A stretch of DNA of 34,731 nucleotides, from the NCBI GenBank assembly GCA_017557785.1, contig JAFYYA010000105.1, forward strand, positions 1-34,731. The letters run 5' to 3'. The notes under the pieces were generated by a model, which made no database searches, had not been told where the DNA came from, and was given only the letters and a program-made list of their open reading frames with translations. Origin of the DNA: Salinivirgaceae bacterium (GTDB taxonomy: Bacteria; Bacteroidota; Bacteroidia; Bacteroidales; SZUA-534). Positions 8,247 through 16,762 of the stretch are shown in pieces (position 1 is the stretch's first letter; every line of letters begins with the position of its first letter). The position numbers and the translations under genes are program-made.

Positions 8247-9641
8247 TTATTTCACAATTGCTCTGATTGGCAATCCTACATACGGATTGGTCAACGACAT
8301 TTCATCAGAAAAATCTAAATAGAAACTTTTATTGTTTATCATTGTCGAGCTCCAGTACAAAGCTCTAATACCCTTAAAATTAGGAGTTTCAACAACATTG
8401 CCAGCCATAGGAAAAAACAGCATGTTTCCATTTTTTCTGCTTTTCAGCAAATAACCTTTGATTATTAATCCTTCGGGTGTCTTAACCCTCAATCGTTTGA
8501 AAGTACAGGTATAAAGGAGCGATTCCAACTCGTCTACATTAGGAGTCTTGTAGTTTTCTCCAAGTCGCTGTGTGGCAGCGTCATTCGTCGGAGAAAGATG
8601 ATAAACAGTTCTCTCTACACCATAGTCATCTATCGATTTAGCCCTTATAACAAATCCGCTATTAGCCAAATCAGCAGTATCTTTCGCCACAACAACACTA
8701 TTACTCCATGTATATTGCTCTTTTGTGGAAGTTTCGCCCCAAGCAAAATAGTCGCCATTTTCGTATACGTATTTGGCTCCAAGATTACAATTGGTCCATT
8801 TGACACCGTTGCCCATATCAACGATTTTATCCTTTCCCAATTGTTTTTGCAGCATTTCGGAAGTAACAATAGCAGACTCCCAAATATCGGCATTAACATC
8901 TATAGGTTTATCCATAACAGGCCTGATTGGAAGCCCAACATACCTATAAAAATACCAACCTGTCGTAAAAATAATATTCGACGCAAGATCTGCTGCGCCC
9001 TGACTATATATAGAAGAAGCCCAACAAGCGCCAGCATTAGGATGAGAATCATTATCAGGGTCGTATTTGGCTATATCATTAGCTTTGTAGACGCCAGGAA
9101 ATGGGAAGAAAATTCTAGCTTTAGTTTTGGGACTTTCAAACATCACACCATAAACTAGTTCTTTCCCTTCCGTTTTCACTATATAACCTTTGATTTCGCA
9201 CGAAGAGAACAACTCGTTTACCTCTTCTAAATTGGGCATTCTATATTTGGTGCCCCATTGTACCGTTGCGGCATCATAGCCCGGCATCAATTCTCCATTT
9301 TCATTAATAATGCCATCTTGCTTAAGTTCGTAAGTATTCCGTAGATATGTCTTTGAATTCTCCTTAGCAAAAAAAGTTTTGGGTTCGGTCTCACCCCAAG
9401 CAAAATAGTCGCCATTATCACAAATATCTTTAGCTCCGATATTAATGTTCGACCAATTGACGCTAAGACCAAGATCCACTATAGTATCCTTGGAAATTAA
9501 CTTTTCCAACTCTTGCACTGTAATTGTATCAGCTATTGATTTTTGAGCGGCTCGCGCACTAACTGCATACAACGCAATCAGCAGTGACATGAGTGTTGTT
9601 CTGCATATACCAAACTGCTTCATAATTAACTTTTTTGACAT
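8247..9641 (-). CDS. Exported protein with two tandem FISUMP-type (Fibrobacter succinogenes major) domains
   Basis: A 464-residue exported protein made of two copies of the same domain. Copy one spans about residues 53-242 and copy two about 263-464. Each opens with V-D-L/M-G-x-x-V-x-W-(S/T)-N-x-N-(I/L)-GA, then GDYFAWGET, a mid-motif NDAAT/YDAATVQWG, a conserved E-E/D-E-L segment, and closes with YVGLPIRPV or YVGLPIRAI. This is the pattern of FISUMP surface proteins, common in Bacteroidota and Fibrobacter, thought to be surface-displayed but of unknown role. The signal peptide is clearest from Met7 (MKQFGICRTTLMSLLIALYA), so the true start may be 9623. Monocistronic behind a strong promoter at 9720-9750. 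AT-rich relative to its right-hand neighbour galM. Confidence 0.85.
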   Translation of the reverse strand: MSKKLIMKQFGICRTTLMSLLIALYAVSARAAQKSIADTITVQELEKLISKDTIVDLGLSVNWSNINIGAKDICDNGDYFAWGETEPKTFFAKENSKTYLRNTYELKQDGIINENGELMPGYDAATVQWGTKYRMPNLEEVNELFSSCEIKGYIVKTEGKELVYGVMFESPKTKARIFFPFPGVYKANDIAKYDPDNDSHPNAGACWASSIYSQGAADLASNIIFTTGWYFYRYVGLPIRPVMDKPIDVNADIWESAIVTSEMLQKQLGKDKIVDMGNGVKWTNCNLGAKYVYENGDYFAWGETSTKEQYTWSNSVVVAKDTADLANSGFVIRAKSIDDYGVERTVYHLSPTNDAATQRLGENYKTPNVDELESLLYTCTFKRLRVKTPEGLIIKGYLLKSRKNGNMLFFPMAGNVVETPNFKGIRALYWSSTMINNKSFYLDFSDEMSLTNPYVGLPIRAIVK

Positions 9642-10045
9642 TATAATGGGGGACTTCTATTTTTTCATTTTCGTGACTTTTGCGAAGTCCGTTAGCATAA
9701 TTTCACGAATTTCCTTTTTCAAAAATAAACATTACCTCGTTGTTTCCAAACTTTTGAATAGAAAAATGTTATTTGTTTTTGAATGGTAATTTATTGGTAT
9801 TTAACAATTTATTTGCCTGGAGCGTCTGCGCCGAACAAGATCACATTCCCTTGTAACAAAGTGTAAATCTATTAGATTTGATTGGAAGCCCCCAGATGAA
9901 TTAGTTGTTACTGAATACAAATTCAGCAATAAACAAGCCAAAAGCTTGCAACTCATATTTCTGTGAAGTTTGGCTCATGAATCGTGTTTTATGCGGAACT
10001 TATTTATATCTTGCCAACGATTAAAAAACAAAAAACGACACAAAA
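9642..10045. other. Non-coding gap of about 400 bp between divergent FISUMP-type and galM genes
   Basis: No credible gene lies here. It carries the minus-strand promoter at 9720-9750, a 15-base palindrome AAATCTATTAGATTT at 9865-9879 that could be an operator or small hairpin, and a weak plus-strand -7-like TATCTTGC at about 10007 that may serve galM. Confidence 0.5.
9720..9750 (-). promoter_or_regulatory. Near-ideal Bacteroidota promoter (TTTG-N19-TATTTTTG) for the FISUMP-type gene
   Basis: On the minus strand TTTG (9750-9747) is followed after exactly 19 bp by TATTTTTG (9727-9720). This matches both halves and the spacing of the TTTG/TAnnTTTG consensus. Transcription would begin near 9713, leaving a leader of about 70 nt before the ATG at 9641. 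Confidence 0.75.
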
Positions 10046-11071
10046 ATGAGTGAGACAAAAACATACCAGTTGTCGAACAAAAATGGTTTGACAATTGAAT
10101 TTATGCCGCGAGGAGCGAAGGTTATTTCGGTGAAATTGCCTGACACGCAGAACCCGGGCAAGAAGGTTGACGTGATGATTGGTTACGACACCGTTCAGGA
10201 AGCCATCGACGGCGACGCTTACATTGGCGCCATCTGCGGACGCTTTGCCAACCGCATTGCCAAAGGACATTTCGTTCTCGACGGCAAGGAGTACCAGCTT
10301 GCACTGAACGACGGTCAGAACCATCTGCACGGCGGCCCGACAGGCTTCAACAGCCGCGATTGGAATGTGAAGGAGACCAAAATCACCGGTCGTGCCGGAG
10401 CCTATGAGCTGACTCTTCACAGCCCCGATGGTGACGAGAATTATCCTGGCAATCTTGACGTTAAGGCTACCTATTCGCTCAGCGATGACAATGAGTTCAT
10501 CATCGATTTTGAGGCCACAACCGACAAACCGACCGTCATCAACCTTACAAGCCACCCGTATCTGAATATGCGCGGAGCGGGTAGTGGTCCAGTGTTTGGC
10601 CATCAGATTGAGGTGAACGCCAAGCAGTTTACGCCAATTGCCGACGGCGTGCCTTCGGGTGAAATCCGCAATGTTGAAGGAACCCCGATGGACCTTCGCA
10701 AACCGGTGAAAATCGGCGATGCCATTAACACTCCTTACGAGCAGATTCAGTTGTTCAAGGGCTTTGACCACAACTGGATTATCGACAAGCCGGCAGGCGA
10801 GATGGGCTTTTGCGGCCGCGTAACCGACCCCGAGTCGGGCCGTTGGGTTGAAGTTTACTCAACACAGCCTGGCTTGCAGGTTTACACTGCAATGCACTTC
10901 AACAGCTCGCAGACAGGCAAGGGCGGCATTCCGTTCTGCTCATACTGCGCAGTGGCACTTGAGCCGCAGGGCATTCCCGACGCACCAAACAAACCGATGT
11001 TCCCATCGGCTGTTCTGCGCCCCGGTGAAGTTTACCGTCAGACGCTGGTTTATAAGTTTGGTTGGGAGTAA
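10046..11071 (+). CDS. galM: Aldose 1-epimerase (galactose mutarotase)
   Basis: A 341-residue cytosolic mutarotase interconverting alpha and beta anomers of sugars such as galactose and glucose, feeding hexose catabolism. The catalytic set of the GalM family is present: the substrate-binding arginine in CGRFANR (R66), the histidines in QNHLHGG (H93/H95), the general acid histidine in NLTSHPYLN (H170), the binding aspartate in GFDHNW (D241) and the general base glutamate in VALEPQGIPDAPN (E306). Length is typical. No signal peptide is present, although some Bacteroidota homologues are exported. Start chosen at the first ATG, 25 bp after an A-rich leader. It is a single-gene unit with an intrinsic terminator at 11101-11126. 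Confidence 0.96.
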   Translation: MSETKTYQLSNKNGLTIEFMPRGAKVISVKLPDTQNPGKKVDVMIGYDTVQEAIDGDAYIGAICGRFANRIAKGHFVLDGKEYQLALNDGQNHLHGGPTGFNSRDWNVKETKITGRAGAYELTLHSPDGDENYPGNLDVKATYSLSDDNEFIIDFEATTDKPTVINLTSHPYLNMRGAGSGPVFGHQIEVNAKQFTPIADGVPSGEIRNVEGTPMDLRKPVKIGDAINTPYEQIQLFKGFDHNWIIDKPAGEMGFCGRVTDPESGRWVEVYSTQPGLQVYTAMHFNSSQTGKGGIPFCSYCAVALEPQGIPDAPNKPMFPSAVLRPGEVYRQTLVYKFGWE

Positions 11072-11100
11072 GCATCACAACTTTAACATTATATTGAGAT

Positions 11101-11126
11101 GGCGCTTTCGGGCGCCTTTTCTTTTT
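11101..11126 (+). terminator. Intrinsic terminator after galM
   Basis: A GC-rich stem GGCGC/GCGCC (11101-11105 with 11112-11116) is followed by a T-rich tail to 11126. It lies 30 bp after the galM stop. Confidence 0.75.
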
Positions 11127-11262
11127 GTCACATTCAATAATGAAAATAAGGGGCGAAAAGTTTTGATTATTGATTGATTTTATAATTTTATTGAAACTTT
11201 TGGTGCTGTGAATGGCCGCAAGGTTATCTGGCATTTGATGTAACTATAAAAAACTGATTATT

Positions 11263-12570
11263 ATGGAAATAACCATTATCTGCATCGGCCTGCTTTACTT
11301 TTTTTCGCACTATCTGACAATACTCTACCAAAAGACGCGCATTCCCGATGTGCTCATTTTGATTTTTGTCGGCATACTTATCGGGCCTGTTTTCAAGCTG
11401 GCATCTATCGACAGTCTTGGAATGTTAGGGCAGGTGCTCACTAGTGTCGCACTTATCATCATTCTTTTCGAAGGCGGACTCAATATGGAGCTTTCGAGCA
11501 TTGGTGGCTCGATGCGCACGGCATCGAAACTGACTATCAGCTTCTTCTTCATAACAGCCATTATTGTGGGGCTGCTGCTGCACTATATGCTGCATTATTC
11601 GTGGCTGCTGTCGTTCATCACCGGATTCATTCTGGGTGGCACATCGTCGGCGGTGGTGCTGCCAATGGTGCGATTGTTGCGTATGAGCGACAAACCAAGC
11701 ACTATTCTGGTTCTGGAATCAGCTCTGACCGATGTGTTGTGTATCGTGTTTGCAATCAGCTTTTTAAGTAGCTATTCGACGGGTATGGTGGAGATTGGCA
11801 AAATTGCAGGTTCTCTCATTTCATCGTTGGTGCTGGCATCGGCTTTGGGTGTTGGTGCAGGCTATATTTGGTTGCGGCTGATGAACTGGATAAAGACGTT
11901 CCCAAACACACAGTTCACCACCTTCGCGTTTATGTTCATCGTTTATGGCTTGGCTGAATATTTCGGATTCAGCGGTGCAATCACGGCTCTGGCTTTCGGC
12001 ATTGTTATGGGCAACTATAGTAAGATTCCTTTGCCAGAGAAGATAAAAAGCAAACTGCCCGACGGTATTATCACCGAACTTGAGCGTAAGTTGTATAGTG
12101 AGATAGTGTTCTTGCTGAAAATCTACTTCTTTGTATATCTGGGAATGGCCATCCCGTTTGAGTCATCGTACTTCTTCATTATTGCGGCGGCGCTGGTAGG
12201 GGCCATATACCTTGCAAGACTTGTATCAACACGTTTCCTGGTGCGTGACACCGACATCACTTGGGATGACAAATCGATTATGTCGGCTATGGTGCCCAAA
12301 GGCTTGGCTGCTGCCGTTTTGGCTGGTCTGCCGTTGCAATATGGCATTCCTGAAGGCGCTGAAATACAGATAATTGTGTATAATGTGGTGTTTGTCAGCA
12401 TCTTGACAACATCAATATTGATACCCCTCATCCGTACACGGTTCATCAGTCGGTTCTATCGCGTATTCTTCAGGCCGATACCAAAACTCGAGAGCATATC
12501 GGTTACTAGCAAAAAGACCGACGTGTCCAATGTTGAGCCGGAATCAAATAAAAACGAAGAAGTATTATGA
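11263..12570 (+). CDS. Monovalent cation:proton antiporter (CPA family, NhaP-like)
   Basis: A 435-residue integral membrane antiporter that exchanges Na+ or K+ for protons in pH and salt homeostasis. About twelve hydrophobic spans are visible. Diagnostic motifs are ALIIILFEGGLNM in span 3, ILGGTSSAVVLPMV in span 5, and LVLESALTDVLCIV with the ion-binding aspartate of the E-S-x-x-x-D motif at about residue 155. The short hydrophilic tail (about residues 405-435) lacks the TrkA domains of KefB/C types. The gene ends in a 4 bp ATGA overlap with the downstream YgjV-GNAT gene, so the two are translationally coupled. Whether Na+ or K+ is the ion cannot be told from sequence. Confidence 0.93.
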   Translation: MEITIICIGLLYFFSHYLTILYQKTRIPDVLILIFVGILIGPVFKLASIDSLGMLGQVLTSVALIIILFEGGLNMELSSIGGSMRTASKLTISFFFITAIIVGLLLHYMLHYSWLLSFITGFILGGTSSAVVLPMVRLLRMSDKPSTILVLESALTDVLCIVFAISFLSSYSTGMVEIGKIAGSLISSLVLASALGVGAGYIWLRLMNWIKTFPNTQFTTFAFMFIVYGLAEYFGFSGAITALAFGIVMGNYSKIPLPEKIKSKLPDGIITELERKLYSEIVFLLKIYFFVYLGMAIPFESSYFFIIAAALVGAIYLARLVSTRFLVRDTDITWDDKSIMSAMVPKGLAAAVLAGLPLQYGIPEGAEIQIIVYNVVFVSILTTSILIPLIRTRFISRFYRVFFRPIPKLESISVTSKKTDVSNVEPESNKNEEVL

Positions 12571-13193
12571 GTAATGTTGAGATTATCGGCTATGTGGCAT
12601 CGGCATTGCTGTTGCTGGCCATGATTATGACGTCGGTTATTAAGTTGCGCATTCTGAACACGATAGGTTGCATTCTTTATATCATTTACGGACTGCGAAT
12701 CGGTTCTTATCCGGTAGCCTTGATGAATGCCGCCATTGCTTGTGTCAACATTGTGCACATCAGCCGGAATCTGTTCTCGAAACATACTTTCAAACTGCTG
12801 TCAATCAAAACTGATGATAGTCTTGTCGAGCCGTTTATCAATCATTATAAGTCTGATATTGAGCGGTTTTTCCCGGAATTCAAGTTGGATAAACGGATGT
12901 ATGTCTGCTCGTATGTTATTGTGCGCAATATGAACATTGCCGGCATTTTTCTGGCTAGCGATATGGGTGACGGCACTCTGCTTGTTGAACTCGATTATGT
13001 GATTCCAATGTACCGCGATTTTAAGGTGGGCAATTTCTTGTTCAACACAAATCGTGATATTTTTAAAGAGCACGGAATCAAAAGGATAATAGCACTATCC
13101 GGGTCCGCTTATCACACACGTTATTTGCGTCGCGTGGGTTTCAGCGAAACCGCGTCGGAATCCGGCGTGAAGACCTTTGAACTGAATATTTGA
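12567..13193 (+). CDS. YgjV-like membrane domain fused to a GNAT-type acetyltransferase domain
   Basis: A 208-residue two-part protein. Residues 1-75 form three hydrophobic helices with the pattern of the inner-membrane protein YgjV (IGYVASALLLLAMIMTSVIK, LRILNTIGCILYIIYGLRIG, then NAAIACVNIVHISR). Residues about 85-208 look like a GNAT acyltransferase: a strand-turn-helix with VELDYVIPMYRDFKVGNFLF, the acetyl-CoA binding region, and a C-terminal HTRYLRRVGF typical of the last GNAT helix and strand. The usual R/Q-x-x-G-x-G/A loop is degenerate here (RDFKVGNF). It overlaps the antiporter by 4 bp, so the two products are made together at the membrane. The acceptor of any acyl group is unknown; a regulatory link to the antiporter is inference only. 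Confidence 0.85.
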   Translation: MSNVEIIGYVASALLLLAMIMTSVIKLRILNTIGCILYIIYGLRIGSYPVALMNAAIACVNIVHISRNLFSKHTFKLLSIKTDDSLVEPFINHYKSDIERFFPEFKLDKRMYVCSYVIVRNMNIAGIFLASDMGDGTLLVELDYVIPMYRDFKVGNFLFNTNRDIFKEHGIKRIIALSGSAYHTRYLRRVGFSETASESGVKTFELNI

Positions 13194-13261
13194 TCACAAT
13201 GATGTTGTGAGATTCATTTGCGCTCCAATTAGCGTGTATTACAGCTAAATACAGTGTAATC
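13194..13261. terminator. Two weak hairpins between convergent genes
   Basis: TCACAA/TTGTGA (13194-13199 with 13205-13210) and ATTACA/TGTAAT (13238-13243 with 13255-13260) can each form a 6 bp stem. They sit between convergently transcribed genes, where bidirectional termination is expected, but neither has a clear T-run. Confidence 0.3.
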
Positions 13262-14569
13262 CTACTCAAAACTGTCCGCCATCAGTTTGCGTTTGGTGGC
13301 GGCAAGAGCCATTGTAGCAAAGGCAATCATAAAGAAGACGGAGAGAAGAGCCACGCTGTTGCGCATCGAGCCGGAAATCTGCTCGATAAAGCCAAAGCCG
13401 AACATTCCGATGACAATGCCGATTTTCTCTGTGATGTCGTAGAAAGTGAAGTACGAAGCGGTGTCGGTGGTGTCGGCGGGGATGAGCATTGCGTAGGTTG
13501 AGCGCGCTTGCGACTGGATGCCGCCCATCACAAAGCCCAGGAATGTGGCCAAAATGTAGAACTGCACGGCGTTCTGGATGAAATATCCTGACACGCAGAT
13601 GACAATCCAGATGGCAAGCATCACCAAAAGCGATGTAAAGTTGCCGAAACGGTTTGATACTCTTGCAAATACAATTGAGCCGAACATCGCAAGCAGTTGG
13701 ATGAGCAGAATAACCACAATCAGGTCGATGGTGCCGATGTGCAGTTCGGCGCTGCCAAACAGAGCCGCCACAAGCAAAATGGTCTGCACTCCCATACTCA
13801 GGAACAGAAACGACACCAGGAAAAGGTTCATAACCTGCTGGCGGAAAAGGTTTTTGGCCACATCGGCAATCTCTTTGAAGCCTTTTGAGAGTAGCCCGGT
13901 GTTGAATTTCTCTTTCGCCTTAAATTCAGTCAGATAGCGGAACGAGAACATCGCAATGCCAATCCACCAGATGCCCACTGTCAGGAACGAGAAGCGATAG
14001 GCGGCTTCTTCGCTGCCAAAGCCCCAAAACTGCCATGTGTAGATTATTATAATGCTGAAAATGAACAGAATCATACTGCCTAGATACCCCCACGCAAAAC
14101 CTTTTGCGCTCACAATGTTATGCAGGCGTGGGGTGGCGATTATCGGTAGAAACGAGTTGTAATAAACTGTTGCACCGGCCCAGCCAATCACGGCTAAAAT
14201 GGTCATAATCAAGCCGAAGCCGATGTTGCCGCCAGTGAAAAAATATAGCCCTGAGCATGCCGCCGCGCCAATCACGGTGAACATCACCATAAAACGCTTG
14301 CGGAAACCTCCCATATCGGCAATACCTGATAATAAGGGCGTTATGAGTATTATGAAGGCGTATCCGATGGCAATCGAGTAGTCGTAGAGCACAGTGTTTT
14401 TTATGCTTTGGTCGAAAATGCTGACTATTCCGTCGCTGAAAGCGGCCATTGTAACCCGCTCATAATAAATGGGGAACAGCGCCGACGCAACAATCAGGCT
14501 ATAGACAGAGTTGGCTATGTCGTATGAGCACCAAGCACTTATGACCTTTCGGTTGTTCTTCTCAATCAT
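13262..14569 (-). CDS. MFS transporter of the UMF1/Atg22-like family
   Basis: A 435-residue membrane protein with about twelve predicted spans. The opening (SAWCSYDIANSVYSLIVASALFPIYY) and the segment WAGATVYYNSFLPIIATP are the signature of the UMF1/Atg22-like branch of the major facilitator superfamily, whose yeast member exports amino acids from the vacuole. The loop motif GFRKRFM after span 3 is the MFS motif A equivalent. The bacterial substrate is not known. It starts 1 bp after the stop of the phosphoglycerol-transferase-like gene, so the two are almost certainly one transcript and may handle a shared cell-envelope product or its precursor, which is inference. Confidence 0.9.
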   Translation of the reverse strand: MIEKNNRKVISAWCSYDIANSVYSLIVASALFPIYYERVTMAAFSDGIVSIFDQSIKNTVLYDYSIAIGYAFIILITPLLSGIADMGGFRKRFMVMFTVIGAAACSGLYFFTGGNIGFGLIMTILAVIGWAGATVYYNSFLPIIATPRLHNIVSAKGFAWGYLGSMILFIFSIIIIYTWQFWGFGSEEAAYRFSFLTVGIWWIGIAMFSFRYLTEFKAKEKFNTGLLSKGFKEIADVAKNLFRQQVMNLFLVSFLFLSMGVQTILLVAALFGSAELHIGTIDLIVVILLIQLLAMFGSIVFARVSNRFGNFTSLLVMLAIWIVICVSGYFIQNAVQFYILATFLGFVMGGIQSQARSTYAMLIPADTTDTASYFTFYDITEKIGIVIGMFGFGFIEQISGSMRNSVALLSVFFMIAFATMALAATKRKLMADSFE

Positions 14570-14570
14570 A

Positions 14571-16667
14571 CTATTTCCGATTGAAATCGTGCAGCAAAGT
14601 TTGCAAAAAAGCCTGACTTTGCATAATGGCGGTTTCGCTTATATCATTTTTTGTCGGTTCCGGCTTTGCTTCTACGTGTATATACTTTTCACTATCAGCA
14701 AAAAACGCAAATCCTTTTCTGTATAAATAAATCTCGAACAGAAGATTTCCCCACTGTGTGTCAGTGCTGAAAGCAAAACTACTACTACTGTCAACGCCTA
14801 ATTGTTGATGTAGGATTTGTGGTAATTTATTTATATTCAAATATTTGATTGTGTCATTTTTCGCAAGTGTGCAGTAAAGTGTCGTAATCGGGATGTGTGA
14901 TTCATATAAGTGGCTAATATCTGTTTTTAGCAATTTTTGTGAAGTGATATCATATATAAATTTCTCATTATCAGTAACAAAACCAAGTCCGTTGTTGTAT
15001 GCGTAAAATCCCCAGGATTGGCCGCCACTTAAAATGTCTTTGCTGAAGGTAAAATCACTGCCATCCACTTGAAGTTGATTGCAAAGTAACAATGGTATAT
15101 CACATTGACACAAATATTTATCAATGGTAATTCCGGTAGTGTTAAGAGCACCGCCAAGCCAAATCATTGGAATGTGGAATTTTTCGGGCTCATGCGCCGC
15201 TGACCTGCCTGGATGACGGCTTCCGTGATCGGCAACCAGAACGAGCAGAGTGTTGTCCCACCAGGGCTCGGCCGATGCACGGCGTACAAAATCGCCAATG
15301 CAACTGTCGGTGTAATGCATTGAGTTCAGAAACATGCTCTCTTCGTTGGTACCTGTGAAGCGGCTTGTGTGCGGCACTTCAAACGGCTCGTGGCTGCTCA
15401 GTGTGAAAAGCGCGCTGTAAAAAGGTGGTTGCATTGCGCAAATGTCGTCAAACCAACGTTTGAGCACCACGTGGTCGTGCGCACCCCATTTCGAGTTCAT
15501 ATCGTGGCGGCTGAATTCTTCCATCGTCACCAATCGACCGTAATCGCCTGTGATAAAGTACGATTTAAGGTTCGCAAAATCGATGTCGCCGCCGTAGTAG
15601 AACGACGACGAATAGCCTTCTGCGTGCATTTTATGGCTCAGGTGTGGCAGTTTCTTTGCCTTGTCGGTCAGTTTAACGATTGATGTGGTGGGTTGTGCCG
15701 GATATCCGCTAAAGATGCAGATGAGACCCTTGTCGGACCGGTCGCCGTTGGCGTAACAGTTGCTGAATAGGACGCCTGTACGCGCCAAACTGTCGAGGTT
15801 CGGCGTGACACCTTTCATTCCGCCAACGCAGCCCACAGCCTTTGCCGTGAAACTTTCCATAACCATTATTAGAATGTTGGGTCGGTTGGTTTTCAGCAGA
15901 TTAATATGCTGACTATGGCTTGCGGTCATTTGTGCCACGATGCTGTCGGCTTTGGCCTGCGGCATAAAATTCGGTGTGCGGGCGTTGTCGATGTAGCGCA
16001 GCGAGTTGCAGAAATTCCATTGCACGTTCACTGCAGCGTGGTTGGCGTAGGGATGGTTGCTGAAATAGACTGTTCCGGTGCGGATGGGTGCGATGCCAAC
16101 GCCGCCGCGGATTGGAATCACGCACAATGCCGACAAAAAGAGCAGAGCCGGCAGTGTATACCACCGTGCGGGCTCAAGTTGGCGCATTGGTCTGCCTATA
16201 AATTTGAAATACAGTTTGATGCAGCCCCAAGCAAACGCGGCAATCCACACCACAAAAAGCACCGTGAGCCAAACCGGCGTTGATGCAGCGGCTTCTTTGG
16301 GTGTTTTCAGGTAGGCGAGAACCGTGCAGTCCATGCGGAAGCCCCAGTTGCGGTAGAGTTCGCAATCGCAGATGCCAATGATTGAGAAAGCAACAATAAA
16401 CCCGACAGTCACCGGATTCACAATGGCAGCCGTCACGCGGCCCTTACACCAGAAGGTCAGCATCATCACAAGAAGCATAACCCCAACCAGGTAGCCGCCC
16501 ATCGACAAGTCGAGCTTTAGCCCGTGGCCGAACGTTCCCAAAACAGTGCCAAAGTCGAGCCCCGATGTGAGTCTGATGTTGTAAATGACAAAAAACAAGC
16601 GGATTACCACAAAAAAAGCAATCCAGAAAAGATAGTATTTCGCTATTGACAATAATCGTTGCAACAT
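14571..16667 (-). CDS. LTA-synthase/MdoB-like phosphoglycerol transferase (alkaline phosphatase superfamily)
   Basis: A 698-residue membrane-bound transferase when started at the ATG at 16667; the longer frame to 16721 would collide with the divergent gene's 5' region. Five hydrophobic spans occupy about residues 10-200, followed by an extracytoplasmic sulfatase-fold domain. Active-site residues in this numbering: metal ligand glutamate in MVMESF (E271), the nucleophile position in NGDRSDKGL (S311), SSHEPF (H426), and the metal-binding pair in LVADHGSRHPG (D480, H481). The layout matches LtaS (E255/T300/D475/H476), except that a serine replaces the usual threonine. In Gram-negatives such enzymes move phosphoglycerol or phosphoethanolamine head groups onto glycans or lipids. 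The exact product here is unknown. Confidence 0.9.
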   Translation of the reverse strand: MLQRLLSIAKYYLFWIAFFVVIRLFFVIYNIRLTSGLDFGTVLGTFGHGLKLDLSMGGYLVGVMLLVMMLTFWCKGRVTAAIVNPVTVGFIVAFSIIGICDCELYRNWGFRMDCTVLAYLKTPKEAAASTPVWLTVLFVVWIAAFAWGCIKLYFKFIGRPMRQLEPARWYTLPALLFLSALCVIPIRGGVGIAPIRTGTVYFSNHPYANHAAVNVQWNFCNSLRYIDNARTPNFMPQAKADSIVAQMTASHSQHINLLKTNRPNILIMVMESFTAKAVGCVGGMKGVTPNLDSLARTGVLFSNCYANGDRSDKGLICIFSGYPAQPTTSIVKLTDKAKKLPHLSHKMHAEGYSSSFYYGGDIDFANLKSYFITGDYGRLVTMEEFSRHDMNSKWGAHDHVVLKRWFDDICAMQPPFYSALFTLSSHEPFEVPHTSRFTGTNEESMFLNSMHYTDSCIGDFVRRASAEPWWDNTLLVLVADHGSRHPGRSAAHEPEKFHIPMIWLGGALNTTGITIDKYLCQCDIPLLLCNQLQVDGSDFTFSKDILSGGQSWGFYAYNNGLGFVTDNEKFIYDITSQKLLKTDISHLYESHIPITTLYCTLAKNDTIKYLNINKLPQILHQQLGVDSSSSFAFSTDTQWGNLLFEIYLYRKGFAFFADSEKYIHVEAKPEPTKNDISETAIMQSQAFLQTLLHDFNRK

Positions 16668-16712
16668 AGTTTTTGCGCTTTTTACGCGGTTGGCGAAAAT
16701 AACAAAAGATAA

Positions 16713-16745
16713 TTGTGACAAGTAACGAAAAAAGCAATATATTTA
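16713..16745 (+). promoter_or_regulatory. Candidate promoter for the hybrid kinase gene
   Basis: TTGTG at 16713-16717 is followed after 20 bp by TATATTTA (16738-16745), which matches TAnnTTTG at seven of eight positions. The leader to the ATG at 16763 would be only about ten bases. A minus-strand TATCTTTTG at 16711-16703 may serve the divergent transferase gene, so both promoters would overlap. Confidence 0.4.
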
Positions 16746-16762
16746 GGTTTCACTTTTCGAGT

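Noticed and set aside
10004-10771. A 255-codon minus-strand frame opposite galM.
   Set aside because: It is a shadow of galM, whose catalytic residues are complete; the antisense product has no recognisable domain.
16715-16762. A GTG start for the hybrid kinase at 16715 and an ATG at 16721 for the divergent transferase.
   Set aside because: The two would overlap head to head and leave no room for either promoter; the internal ATGs at 16763 and 16667 give normal N-termini and a 95 bp shared promoter region.
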